From contig JADNYJ010000317.1 in assembly GCA_015501075.1 (NCBI GenBank), forward strand, positions 1 to 36,944: DNA of 36,944 nucleotides, written 5' to 3'. Every line of letters begins with the position of its first letter. Position 1 is the stretch's first letter. The position numbers and the translations under genes are program-made. The notes beneath the pieces were generated by a model, which saw only the letters and a program-made list of their open reading frames with translations, ran no database searches and had not been told where the DNA came from. This document shows positions 1 through 10,963 of the stretch, one piece after another. The stretch comes from Gymnopilus junonius (taxonomy: Eukaryota; Basidiomycota; Agaricomycetes; Agaricales; Galerinaceae).

Positions 1-74
1 ATATGGTTATCAGCAGAAGACTTCTCTGGGTATATAATATTGAATCCTAAATTCTGCAAAACAGCTTTCAGATT

Positions 75-1955
75 TTATTCCATAACACGCCTGAGACTCA
101 AAAAGTATGGTCCTCCTAACGGTAATGCCTTGAAAAAGGATAGAAAATTAAGAGGGCGAATACATCCGTTGAAAAGGGAGACTAGCCTGGTTATTATCAT
201 TCTTATCCGGTAATGGAAGATCTTTTGGAAGCTCCCAGAACCATCAACGACTCCGTACTCATAACCTAAAAGAACAAGAGCAAGCAAGAGCTTGATCTCG
301 AGTTTCGCCATTCTCATTCCGATGCAAGGATGGCGACCTGTGTCCAGTTTCAAATAAGGGAAAAATAGACGACTATCTAGACATACCCGCACCCCAACCG
401 ATGAATGCAAACGCCTGTTTACGATCTTCCACCCTCCCTTTCACAAACCTCTCTGGGTCAAATTCTAACGGATTAGAGTAAATCTCTGGATTAAGGTGAG
501 CATCAGCGACTTGATAGGTTAGAAAATCTCCTCGTTTGACAACAACACGGTCGACAGTAATGTCATGTTGCACATTCCGTCTGATGATGGACCCGGCTGA
601 GGTCAAACGTAAAGTCTCTTTCAAGACAAGTTCCACAGATGGTAGTTGATCCTCCCATGCGCCGAGAGGGATAACGGCGAGACGCTTGTGAAGGGGAAGT
701 TCAGAAGGGAGATCGCCGTGATGTGAGAGCAGGGTTTTGTAATCCTCGATAGCTTTATGCTTCCATTGAGGATTTGAAGCGAGACGAAGGAGGATCCAGC
801 TAACTATGGGATGGTGGTTCAGGTATTAATTGAAAGGTAAAATGTAATGATACCACATACAAATCACGCTGGTGGTTGTCACCCCTGCAAAGAGAATCCT
901 CATAATGGTCTAGTAAGTGAAGGGTGAAAGCTGTTTAAGATGACGCAAAGCAATGATACTCACACCAGCGACGGACTGATCTTCGTGTCCTTGGCCTATC
1001 AATAGGTCTATGGCATCCGTTGACGGCTCAGGAGCCTGCCGACGAAGCTTGACGAACTTGAAAAGTAACGTAAACAAAGCTGTCGTAGCCTTCTCTCTAG
1101 CTTTCTTCGCTGGACAGGAAACCAGGGTAGGAGTAGGGAAACAGGTGTGGCGCTCTTCTCCAGACGGAATAATATTCCATGAGCTGGTCAATAGATTTTC
1201 TATCTTCTGCAAGTTCTTGACATGTTGCCATCCGGATCGTCATCTGGAAAACGGCCTCGCGTCCGTGCTTGAAGGGGTCAATTTGACATTGACGTCCCCA
1301 GTCGTTCTTCAGCCGCTTGTCCAGATCCCCAGCAAGAAAGGAAGAGCTATAAAAATATCTATACCCCTGTGATAAAGTGTCGATTCATAACTCACGCACC
1401 TGCTTCTATTCTATCTCTGCGAATAAGGGACGAAAGCCGCTTTACAAAATCGGCTTCTTCGACATTTGACTGTATCTCCCCCTCTGTGAGAGTGATATCC
1501 TTCGACTCGGGCGCACCACCCAGAAGAATTTTATATCCTTCCAGAAAACTCAATCCCGGTTCGTTGAAGAAAGCTTTCCTCGAAGCCTCACCCTCCATCG
1601 CTATTACACGATGCTACAATACATAACAAAAGCATTCAATCGGAATACATCTGTGTAAATTGCCAATAGTACACACCTGGAGGACTTTGAAGCGGAATAT
1701 CCTCCCTCCACTTTTCTGAAAACCGTTCTGGATGAAGTCATACCTCTTGGTAAAGAACTTCCACGCATTGATGGCAGGGATCCCTCCAATATCACATACG
1801 TCGTCTTCCGACCCCCCTTGAAGAAGCACAATTAAAACGCAAACAACCAAAATGGCGACCAGGGAAGAAAGAAATATGGGGCTCCCTAGTTGAAGGTTTC
1901 CTCCCTGCGAATACCATGCAAGCGAGTTGAGAAAGCTCTTATCTGTTTGAGGCAT
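75..1955 (-). pseudogene. Cytochrome P450 (fungal microsomal type), frame broken three times
   Basis: Haem-thiolate monooxygenase, expected to be anchored in the ER. Seven exons on the minus strand: 1955-1677, 1613-1400, 1346-964, 909-861, 803-387, 337-187, 128-75. The start at 1955 is the first ATG before a membrane segment (residues ~20-40); the codon at 1976 is TTG. Visible motifs are the I-helix FAGVTTTS, the K-helix KETLR (ExxR), DPERF, and the haem loop FIGWGAG|RHPCIG split by an intron at 386-338. The summed exons equal about 515 codons, normal for a P450. The frame breaks near 1336-1340 (one base short in an A/T run), near 1111-1140 (one base extra or two missing) and near 222-229 (one base short), each judged from continuity with P450 sequence. 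The last intron (186-129) is GC-AG. It is either a recent pseudogene or an active gene with sequencing indels. The substrate cannot be read from sequence. Confidence 0.85.
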
Positions 1956-2063
1956 AAGATTAGGAATAAAAATCAAGAGGAAGGAACAGGGCCAAGGGGA
2001 AGAAAAGGGCCAATGAGAGGTATTTATTACGCGTACCTAGCCATGCAAACTTCTTTTCAATAT

Positions 2064-2288
2064 TTAAAGATACTCATCCTCTCTCAAGGACTTGACTTCT
2101 AATGATGCCATCCGTCCGAAGCGGTAAAGGGTAGCCAATAGATTGCCAAGGAATAAAGATCGAGGTGCCATCAAGATGACATTTGTAAACACAAGGTTTA
2201 GAACGCCGTCGAAGGGGAAATAGTGATTGGCTGCTCTGGTGTGTAGTAGCTGCCAGTCGTGCGGTGATCTAATTTGGATGCAACACAT
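2064..2288 (-). CDS. Unidentified 74-codon ORF upstream of the P450
   Basis: An ATG-started minus-strand frame that ends 109 bp before the P450 start. It is hydrophobic in the middle (FTNVILMAPRSLFLGNLL) and ends in a charged tail (KSLREDEYL). I do not recognise a family. It could be the last exon of a decayed or unread upstream gene, or chance. No good upstream exon was found on this strand between 2288 and 3120. Confidence 0.2.
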   Translation of the reverse strand: MCCIQIRSPHDWQLLHTRAANHYFPFDGVLNLVFTNVILMAPRSLFLGNLLATLYRFGRMASLEVKSLREDEYL

Positions 2289-3120
2289 TCAAGCGTCTCA
2301 CCATGTGAACGATCTGTGAGAACCCAAGTAGGAGACTTTGGAGAACATGCTGACTTATACTTGGCAGCTCTGTTTGAACTTGCAGCGATGTGGTGAAATA
2401 AACATGGCAGGAGTGCTTACGCTTTTGATAAGCGGCTACCGAAAAAGATGATTAAATTTCACCGTTGATCGTCAGTTATTGAACTGACATATCCTATTTG
2501 AATATTTGCATTCCCATTTGCAAGGTAAAAGGTTCGTTAGATAATTCTGTCGCTCTTCGTAGACATTCTGGGTCCATCGAGTCCAACATCATCGTCATCA
2601 ACACAACATAGACTCAGCTGAATGACCCTGAAGCGACCTTCTACATGAAAATTTTTGTGGTTTTTATTTGTCCTACGCCGCCACTGACATGGCAGTCTAG
2701 AAGGTTTTCTGACCAAACTTGCGAACCGCAAGTCCGTCGATTATTTCGGGGCAACATGTCAAAAATTTACCTTTCAGATCAGGCCTGCAAAGGAATAGAG
2801 TCACCAGCCATGTTCTTGGTGTTGAGAACTTATTCCTGTCTTAATTTACGCAACATGAGTACAATACAGCTTTGACTGTTGCACTAGTTGCCTTGAGGAA
2901 ACACCAATTAAACAATCCACAATCGAAACATGGCTCAAGCAAATTGAATCCCTGCTGGAAATATATTTTCAAAAGAATTACATGAGTATGTATACTAAGC
3001 CGACCTTATCAATGATGGAAGGACTGACTCAAAGTCGGCTGTACGACTGAACAGCCGCTCTGTGCTGTTCCGTTTTGGAGCCGCTTTCCTACCTAGGGAG
3101 CTTCATACTAAAAAGATTGC
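2289..3120. other. Intergenic stretch with no recognised gene
   Basis: Between the small ORF and the kinase gene I see only short frames without family signatures, AT-rich stretches and no obvious repeat. It contains the 3' flank of the kinase gene and possibly the distal promoter of the P450. Confidence 0.5.
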
Positions 3121-4080
3121 TTACGCAAGTATAGTTACTCTAGAACGACTTCGCCACTGCCAATCAGCATCCAATTCCACCGCACATTCAGGGAATATAC
3201 ACCGAATCATCTCTGTCCATTCCGTATCAGCTTCGCATTCCATCCATGTCGCTTTCAACGAATCCCAGAAATTGGGCATCCAACCGGCGAATTCCCAGTC
3301 AATGATCGTTATCTTCGTTGAGTCATCAAGCGAGGATGAGGATCTCCACTTGGTCAAACCACCAGGCAGGATCAAATTCTTCGGCAGTAAGTCACCATGA
3401 CTAAATACAACATGGACGTCCGGCCTGTCGATGAGTGGTTGGAGGAGTGGTTTCAGGGTGTCTCGATTGTTTTTCCAGTCCAAACCAATCCAGACTTGTT
3501 CGGCAAATTGGGGGGGCGCCTGAAAGGTTTGTGCATTTTCTTCACCTACCCAAGGGATTCGAGGGTCGTTGATGGGGCCATCTGAGGCATTACAGATCAT
3601 ACGAGGGCGAGGAGGTAAGGAGATAGTTTGCTGTCTCATTTGACCAAATTGGGACCTTAGATCCACCACTACTCGCTTTTTATCCGTCGCGCTCAGACGG
3701 TCCCATGCATGACCAAGGGTTTCGCCTTCAACCCAAGTAGTCAATAAAAAGCCACGTGAATCCAAAGACGTGTAATCGACAAGATACGGGGTATGTATGC
3801 CCCTTAGTGATTCGACGAGTTTGAGGGCGTCCGCTTCAACGGGCAGCTCGCTAAAGGTTTTTAGAACCAGACCGAAAGGAAGGCGGAAGACGCGGCTGGT
3901 AATGCGAGTATGGATGTGCTGATTTCTTGTGCAAGCCTGGTATACAGATGCTCTCCAGCTGCAGGGAACTATCCGTAGTACACGTTTCAGGATCAGTGCA
4001 AATAAAGGGGGACGACGGGAAGATTGCAAATCGAAACGAAAGAGGGTTTGGCCAGGCTTGGGTAGTACTAGTTTCGTCAT
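3121..4080 (-). CDS. Aminoglycoside phosphotransferase (APH)-like kinase
   Basis: Single-exon gene of 319 residues with an ATG at 4080 and TAA at 3121. It has a protein-kinase-like fold of the APH/choline-kinase type: a nucleotide-binding lysine candidate in GLVLKTF (residue ~74), the catalytic-loop motif HGDLLPKN (about 226-233) and the metal-binding motif IIDWEFAGW (about 259-267). These are the Brenner and DFG-equivalent motifs of PF01636. Family members phosphorylate small molecules. In Agaricomycetes such genes are numerous and their substrates are mostly unknown, so antibiotic resistance should not be inferred. The length is normal for the family and the frame is unbroken. The upstream 390 bp contains CpG-rich repeats and CCAAT/TATA-like signals. 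The neighbouring P450 could suggest a metabolic locus, but nothing else here supports that. Confidence 0.88.
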   Translation of the reverse strand: MTKLVLPKPGQTLFRFDLQSSRRPPLFALILKRVLRIVPCSWRASVYQACTRNQHIHTRITSRVFRLPFGLVLKTFSELPVEADALKLVESLRGIHTPYLVDYTSLDSRGFLLTTWVEGETLGHAWDRLSATDKKRVVVDLRSQFGQMRQQTISLPPRPRMICNASDGPINDPRIPWVGEENAQTFQAPPQFAEQVWIGLDWKNNRDTLKPLLQPLIDRPDVHVVFSHGDLLPKNLILPGGLTKWRSSSSLDDSTKITIIDWEFAGWMPNFWDSLKATWMECEADTEWTEMIRCIFPECAVELDADWQWRSRSRVTILA

Positions 4081-4338
4081 TGCTATATTGCTGAAGGATG
4101 CCTAGAGCAATGTTTGGGCTCTAAAATGAAAAGATATAGCGCGAGCGACAAACGGTTCGAGTTCGGGGTTGAGTTCCGGAGACGTTGTTTACATTAGTAA
4201 GTAGAATCCAGGTGGTTCATCACGAGGATTGGGACAAAAATAGTTCCATTCTGGACCATAACATGCCGACATGATACGGAATCAGGTTGGAATTAGGACA
4301 CGCCGCTAAAATTGGAGTCACGTGTCAAACTTTTATGT

Positions 4339-4430
4339 AACGCGCCTTGAACGCGCCTCTTTGCGTCGCGTCGTAGATAGCGCGTCCGCTGTAGATAATC
4401 CCTCCTCTGCCCAATCATTGGCTATAAAAA
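4339..4430 (+). promoter_or_regulatory. CpG-rich upstream region with repeated AACGCGCC, CCAAT and TATA-like signals
   Basis: AACGCGCC occurs twice (4339-4346 and 4350-4357). A CCAATCATTGG near-palindrome (4411-4421) is followed directly by CTATAAAA (4422-4429). A TATA box this close after CCAAT, just before the decayed transposase reading frame, fits a core promoter for that plus-strand relic. The CpG-rich part could also serve the divergent kinase gene. Function is inferred from sequence only. Confidence 0.35.
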
Positions 4431-4489
4431 ATCCCTTCCATTTGGAGTACACTCAGCTGTTCCAGGTTTAGAAGATGTATGCACCCTCA

Positions 4490-5300
4490 AAAGGACAGAT
4501 CTGATCAAAGCTGCCCCACAGTGCCTGTGCCTGTCCAGAGATAGTCAAAAGGCAATGGCTATGCACATCAAGTGCCTCGGGCTTGACCACCACTGCTACA
4601 GCTATTCTGAAAGGATCAGCATATGAATGAAACTTGTATTTGATTTTTTGGGGCTAAACAACATAACCAGAAAAAGCTCTAGAGCTGTTTTCTAATTTAC
4701 AGCTTTATGTCCCAAATTCAAATGCAAATGTGATGTGCAATGAAAACACTCAATCCAGAAGTCCAACAGCAATGTTCTGGCCATCAAAACCTTGAAAGAA
4801 AGCCTCCATTATAAGTGCTTCATGCAGATTTTTCAGTGTCAATATAGAATGGATTACATGGTTGGCCATTATGCTGGGAAAACACAACAAATTCCTTGGA
4901 AGAATGTTGGCTGTCTGAGCTGGGTCAAGCTAGTCACAACCCATGATGAGAATAATGGTTTTCCTGCTTTTTATTCAAAGAAATCTTGGTAAAATTGTGC
5001 ATATATTCAACTTTTATTAGGAAGCTGCATGATTGCAATTGATGAAATCTCCAGAATTCTAGACCATACTGACCCCTGTGAAAAGCAGATTGAGATAGAA
5101 AGATATCCTCATATTCCTCTGGCCCCTGAACTCTGAAATTATGCTCTGGAACTGCTGTGAGAAAAGACTCTGCTTTCTCTACTTCAGTCTAAAAGCACAT
5201 CTTAGGCTAAGAAAAAATGGCCAGGCATTCCTGGTGATTTCCATTTTTGGTATTAACTCATGGCTAATGGTACTTCTTGCTGAGAAAAGACCATTCCCGC
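4490..5300 (+). pseudogene. MULE-like transposase relic A (N-terminal part)
   Basis: A plus-strand frame can be followed for about 250 codons through several stops. Recognisable blocks are KCLGLDHHCYSYSERI near 4570-4620, GHYAGKTQQIPWKNVGCLSW near 4866-4925, ISRILDHTDPCEKQ near 5047-5090 and PHIPLAPEL near 5110-5133. This order matches an expanded Agaricomycete transposase-like family that I associate with the Mutator/MULE superfamily; KDZ-type is the alternative. The TGA stops at 5134-5136 and 5158-5160 stand where relatives have arginine. The end, around the TSSLY-equivalent codons at ~5275-5300, overlaps in family position with the start of relic B, so the two are probably separate copies. 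It is non-functional. Confidence 0.5.
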
Positions 5301-5608
5301 ACGTGAGTTGGCACAGGTCACAGCGCATGTCACGGCCCGAGGACGGTCGCGTCACAGAACCGTTGTCCTCCCAAACAGGCAGGCGTGATGGGGCTTGCAT
5401 CACTCGCTTTGCCCCTGTTGTTTTCTGTTGCCTTCACCTCCCGCCCTGGTGCCATTCCTTTTTTGTCTCATCTCCATCAACTCAACCTGCTAATTTATTG
5501 ATTTCCCTGCTTCGCAGGTCCATCGATCTGTTCGATGGCCCTTGGCCCACTGATGGGCTCGTTTGTGTGCTGGCAAGCCTTAGTGCAGTCTGCGACAACT
5601 CTCTCAAC

Positions 5609-7384
5609 ATGACGAGCCCCCAGCAGCTGGCTGTTTTCATCCTTGCTCATGTGTTCTATCTATTGGCAACCTCCTTCCTTATCTCGGCCCCATTCTTCTG
5701 GATTCCATATTATATCTACACTATGATGGATGTCGACAAGCCGGAAAACACTGGGATGGATGTGGACTGTCCTGATCTGGAGAAAGGAGTGTCTTGTGAA
5801 CAGGGCTTGAACCGACTCCCATTCCCGAAGCTGAATGCGGATGGTACCATTGAGACTCAGTATCTGGATATGTAAGTACTGATTTCGCTTTTTTGTACTG
5901 CTGGGTACCTGACCACTTGATTAGATACTTGTTGCACTGCCCACAGCTCCTCAATCTTTGCTGCCAGTTTAACATCCCATACAGTGGTGTGAACATGGCC
6001 AATTTGACAAAGCGGCTTGAAGATTTCAGCAGAAAGGAGGATCTGTGGGATCAGTATGTGATTTTCCATTCTCACCACATGTGGAATTACTGACAGCCTT
6101 ATTTAGCCTGAGATCTGGGGCCCACCATGCTCATTTGGGACGCCGACCTGGGACTGACCAAACCAAGCTGGCTGTGCTGAAGAGGTCAGCAAAGCGACGT
6201 GAGATCATGTTTGGGGACAACCCCACTGTTGCAAGGACTCCGTTTGCATCTTTGCAACAGGCAGATATGGGCTGGAATGCCAAATGGCATGAAGCTGACT
6301 TGCAATGGGTACGTATCCTTCCATGACCATGCTATAGCATGCCACTCATTCCTTTCACACAGGCCGATCATGTCACAACTCAATATCCATATTACCCAGA
6401 GGAAAAGCGCCTCAAACTCGCAGCTAATGATGCAAGAAGCATTCCTTCAATGGTATGTCTGATTTTTGATATTATCTTCACTCTCTTCTGATATACGGTG
6501 TAGGTGGCCCAAGATGTAAAGCAAAGTATTGAGAATACCAATTCACAGCTCACAAAAATTCTTCAACACATCACAGCCTCTCCATCTCATCCCACCTTCC
6601 TTTCCACTCAACATCTTGAAGTTGTGGCTGCCAGTCCTCCATGCGGCAGTTCCCTGGGTCCCTATCAACCTGCTTTGATGCCTGTGCCCTTCCCAGTCCT
6701 GCCACCATCTCTACAGCCACAGGACCAAAGTGGCATGCTTGTGACTCGGTCCTTGACCCTCGGCAATGGTCGACAGCTCATTTTAGCAGCTGATGATGTT
6801 CCTGCTCTGCCAGCAGTGTTGTTTGCTCATGACATACCCACTCTGAACAGAATGTGGGATGACATGAGCAAGCATTGGGTCAACGATTCAAAACTGCACA
6901 TCAAAGGGGTTGCTATTGTGATTGTATATTGGAAGGACATTTACACCTCAAAATCAAACATCAACTGGAAGCTGAGGCAATGGAAGGGTATCAAAGGGAA
7001 CTGGTTTAACTGGAAGGTAAGATCATGATCTCAATTTTGCGATGGCAGCTGATCAAACTTCGACAGGTCATTGTTCAGCGGTATCGCGAAGGCATGCCTG
7101 ACCAGTTTTGGGCTGCCTTTTCAGAAAAAGGTCAGCATCTGGGCTACAAGGCAATTCTTGAATGGCTTTCTCTCGAAAGGAAGGAGAAGAACCACCAGCT
7201 TGCTGAGAAGATCAAGGCTGAATATGGTGGCCAATTTTCTCAGGTTTTCTCATATAAGAAGAATGGTAAGATCCACGTGAAGAGTAGGGATTGCGATATC
7301 ATAAAACAGTATTACAAAGAGAAGGGAATTGTAGGTGGGGATGAAGCAGAGGAAATTGATTCAGGGGAGGTTGGGGATGAATAA
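5609..7384 (+). pseudogene. Conserved Agaricomycete mobile-element ORF, multi-exon, decayed
   Basis: The putative start is MTSPQQ at 5609, followed by a hydrophobic stretch and then MDVDKPENTGMDVD and LPFPKLNADGTIE. Good introns occur at 5872-5946 (gtaagt...cag), about 6055-6103 (gtatgt...) and 7016-7066 (gtaaga...cag). Downstream blocks are KRSAKRREIMFGDNP (~6180-6225), ADMGWNAKWHEAD (~6262-6300), YYPEEKRLKLAANDA (~6390-6435), LTLGNGRQLILAADDVP (~6755-6805), LNRMWDDMSKHW (~6844-6880) and a C-terminal QRYREGMPDQFWAAF segment. I recognise these as a widespread, highly multiplied mushroom family without assigned function. Stops at 5990-5992 and 6005-6007 replace expected arginines, and at least one frame break lies near 6150-6170. 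The strong acidic tail ends at 7384. It is probably an accessory or DNA-binding protein of the element. Confidence 0.6.
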
Positions 7385-7499
7385 CAGCATGTAGCAGCGC
7401 CTTTTATCATAGTTTCTCGTAATGTACAGGTCTTTCTGAGTCATAATAATCTGTCTATAATGTCCTCGACATATTGAAATATAATCTGCCTACGCTTTT

Positions 7500-8760
7500 C
7501 TATGCACAGTGACAGGACCTTCTGCACTGAAAGCATTTGACAGCAGGCTGTTGTGCAGGATTAAAATAGTCCTCGCGCTTGTCTGTTGGATCGTCATTCC
7601 ATGAAATCAAATAGCGAACAATGGTGAGATTGGAGAACTCGGTGCTCCAACCACCCCAGTTGCATAACTGCCGGAGTGACCATCATCGAACAGATGACAG
7701 ATATTGGCATCCCCCACGTCTAAAAGAATGAGTCCCATATGGGATAGGATCCACCCCGACATCAAGGAGGTTGTTATGGAAGAGTTCGAGAAATTGTTCA
7801 GAAGTCTGATTTAACATTTCTCAGTATATCAAAGGCTGTGAATATAAAAAAGAACCATTCACCATGGGCTTGTCATCTGCATCAGGCCTGTCTCCAGAGG
7901 CTATCTTCTGGAAGATATACCCAGAAGTGATCTTGCTTGCTTTCATCCACTCTCCCAATGCATGGACAGGGCAGAGATGAGCTTCATCCCAAGGGAGGGG
8001 ATAAATGCGAAACGGCTTGATTCCTCTCCAGTAAAAATGTGCATAATTGACATGATAAGGGGCAATGCAAAAATAGAGAGAGAGGATATTACTCACCACC
8101 ATTGCAATGAGTCTTCCGGAATTCCAAGAATAGGGTTATGCTGTCATCATCCTCAAGGACAATGTTTTCGTGCTGAATTTTCAGAACTTCATCAGAATGG
8201 AGGAGACAGAGGAATGCAATTGTATAAATAGCTTGAAGAGCTCACCGAGTCATACCTCCTCCCCAGTCATCAATGTCTGCTGCTTGCAACCATGAAGAAG
8301 GTTCATAGTCCTTGATCTTTGAATTCTGTGGTTTATTGTTTTTGTCATACAGCTTTTTCAATGTTTCCTAGCTTGCTTTAATTTTAATTCAATAGTGAGT
8401 TGATTAGATAGGCTCACAGATGTGATTGCTCAAGCAGATGTCAGTGTTTCACCACTGCGAACCTTTATAGTCCACAAGGTGAGCTATAATCAGAGGATGT
8501 GGCATAAATACTCACCTTGCGTGTCTGTAAACTCATCATATAGGAGGAAACCTGTTCTGAAATTGATGGATTTCCAGACATTTTCCCGCTGACTTCACTT
8601 TTCTGCCAGGGATGTGAACCAAGGCTAAGGGTACAGCCAAAGAGGTAAGTCATGGAAGCACCATTTTCTGACCATGGACTATGAGTCCTGAATTTGGGTT
8701 TGAGGTTTAAGTGACCCATCTAGCTTGATCTCATCACATCTAAGCACTGGTTTATAAATA
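7500..8760 (-). pseudogene. Tyrosine recombinase (Crypton-like), inactivated
   Basis: Minus-strand catalytic domain read across several exons. Blocks in order are WQKSEVSGKMSGNPSISEQV (~8600-8540), FLCLLHSDEVLKIQ (~8210-8170), PLPWDEAHLCPVHALGEWM (~8010-7950), GYIFQKIASGDRPDADDKPM, GTHSFRRGGCQYLSS (~7735-7690), LCNWGGWSTEFSNLTIVRYL (~7665-7605) and a Cys-rich end CFQCRRSCHCA with TAG at 7500-7502. HSFRR gives the H-x-x-R pair and the Tyr codon at 7611-7613 is the probable nucleophile. The first catalytic Arg (family CLLRxDEVL) is His here (codon 8197-8199), and a TGA at 7683-7685 breaks the domain. Both fit CpG transitions. The N-terminal half is not readable. The start is approximate. Confidence 0.72.
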
Positions 8761-8929
8761 ACTCAAAGGAGTTAAATCAAGGCCTTACTGGTTCATGATC
8801 CAAGCAGTAATAAAGAAGGGTGCATCTTGGGTGGATTTGGGCATACAAAGTCTTCGCGTTTCCATATCAATGAGTTACTGATCAAGAAACTGACACATTG
8901 ATTGACAAGGCTGCAAAAATCAGGAATTT

Positions 8930-10963
8930 ATTAAATGTTCACTAATTCTTATTGAGAAGACTTGCCGCTGATATTCAGAATCTGTTTTCTCTGATACACC
9001 CTTAGATGCACCACTGATTGTCTTTTGCCAAAGGAAGACTTCGATTCTCGGAAGGGGTAGCATCCTCAAGAGATAGATCAGGAATAGTTTCTTTTTCACC
9101 CTCCAAGTCATTTTGATGTCCTCTTCATGTGGCAAGTCCTTGCAAAGGACAGTAGTAAGGCCAGCATATGCTGGAAGATCCTGAATAAGGGTCATTGTCA
9201 AGATGATGGTAAAAAAATGCCACAGAGTGTCATCTCTTATATCTCCAAATCCTAGACACAAACCTAACACAAGTCAATTCAAACATCCGCATATGAAGCA
9301 AAGACATTGTCTGAATTGCAAATATCAATTAAAGTGAAGGGTCATAAACATGTGATGTATGCGGATTATTACGCTATCCTACCCGACAGCTTGCTGTACA
9401 ACAACTGGGACCCAAGCACATAATTTAGGGAGCTCCTTTGAGATCCAGGCCTTTAACTTATCCTTATCACCCTTGTCATGAAGGGCTGCAACAACGTCCT
9501 TGATCATTTCCTTGGAAATGTTCAGCTGTATGCGGACTTCAGGACTATGTTCGCAAAGCTCATGAGAGCTGCATTGTCAAGTTGTGATTACCTTGCCGAT
9601 GAGTGAATGAATGTGAGGGTGTCGGAGGCCAAGATCATGGGCACACACAGTTTGCATCAAAGTGCGAAGGGCAAGGCCAGGATAAATGGTTGTACTGAAG
9701 TGTTTCAGGATGCCCACTACATCTCCCCATGTGAAGTGCTCCTCAGCAAAGCGAGCTAATGCAGGAGGTGATTGCAGCCAGTTTAAAAGACATGGGGCCT
9801 CCTCGTTTGAAACCAGAGGCTGGAAGTAGGCAAACAGAATGTTGTTGGATGGAAAGTGGTCCAGCATGTTTTTTGCAAGGGCTGGGAAATGTCGCGGAAG
9901 TTTCTTGGAAGAGTTTGTGATGGCCTCATGACATAACACTGTGTGCCAGTCATTTAAATCCATTTGAAGATCTTCTGCTGAGCATGTTGCAATGGCCTTC
10001 GAAAGCCCATGCCTGAACCCTGCATGAGCAAGGCCAAAGGCAGTCCCTATGCCACAATCCTTGATGCCATGCTATAGGAAGATCAGCAAGTGAACAACAT
10101 GCAATCATAAATGAACTTTACATCATAATCACCACCTATGAGCAGTGCTATCAACACGAGGTCTGCATGTGTTAGCATCAGATCAGGGTGACTTTCTATA
10201 TCACACACCCTATAAATGATGACTTGTTCATCATTGGACACATCACCATCACTTAAAATAAAATTATCATCAATTAGAATTCATATAAATCAGAGTACCA
10301 GGACTTGCAATCGGAGAATTGTCCTGGCACTGAAGATGATGGTATCAGAGTCTTCCATAAGAACTGCATCCAAGAGACCCTGCTTGGACAGAGTTGCAAG
10401 CTCAGATTCAGCTTCACCTGGTGCCTAGATGTGACAAAGGGGGCTTTGAGATGGGAGCTGCAAGTTAACAGCAAGTACTTACATCCTTCCAAGTGAATCT
10501 GAAAGCATCTAGCATATGCTTGAGGTCACGCTCAATCCAATGGGGGTTCCCTCGAACATGCTTGGCCCTTTTGTGTCTCGGCCTATCAGGGCCATCAAAA
10601 ACAAAGAGGGGGTTCAGTGAAAGTTGGAGGAGGTGAGTGCATCTCGCATAGAGTGTTGCTAACTCCAGGTTTTTGGTACAACTGTGTCGATAACATGCTT
10701 GATACACCCAGCCACTAGTCCATTAATATGAGTACAATTTGCTCAACATTATTAAATTTATACATACAGGGCATTGATGCCAATGCGGAGGCCTCAGCCA
10801 TCAGTTCCTTCATTTCATCGGAACCCTTCCTTGACACAAAAATGCTGGAATGATCGCTTTTTAGCCACTGGCTCAAGGAGCTTGGAAACAGTGCCAATCA
10901 GAATACAAGCATATGCAAAAAGTTGAAGGATTCACTCACTTTCCATAGGCCTGCTATCCCCAT
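8930..10963 (-). pseudogene. XPG/FEN1-like structure-specific nuclease (PIN-like), inactivated
   Basis: It starts with MGIAGLWK at 10963, the hallmark XPG N-terminus, followed at once by an intron (10939-10881). Further introns are 10767-10715 and 10482-10425. Visible blocks are NPLFVFDGPDRPRHKR (equivalent of FEN1 Asp86), APGEAESELATL (two catalytic Glu), VLMEDSDTIIF (catalytic Asp pair), LVLIALLIGGDYD and KDCGIGTAFGLA (helix-hairpin-helix region), then a ~130-residue C-terminal part (9963-9577) with HFTWGDVVGIL. Members cut branched or flap DNA with two metal ions. TGA codons at 10815-10817 and 10794-10796 interrupt the frame, and the first metal-ligand Asp (GIDA) is Asn (codon 10773-10775). 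The tail to ~8930 is read only loosely. This family is highly multiplied in mushrooms. Confidence 0.75.
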
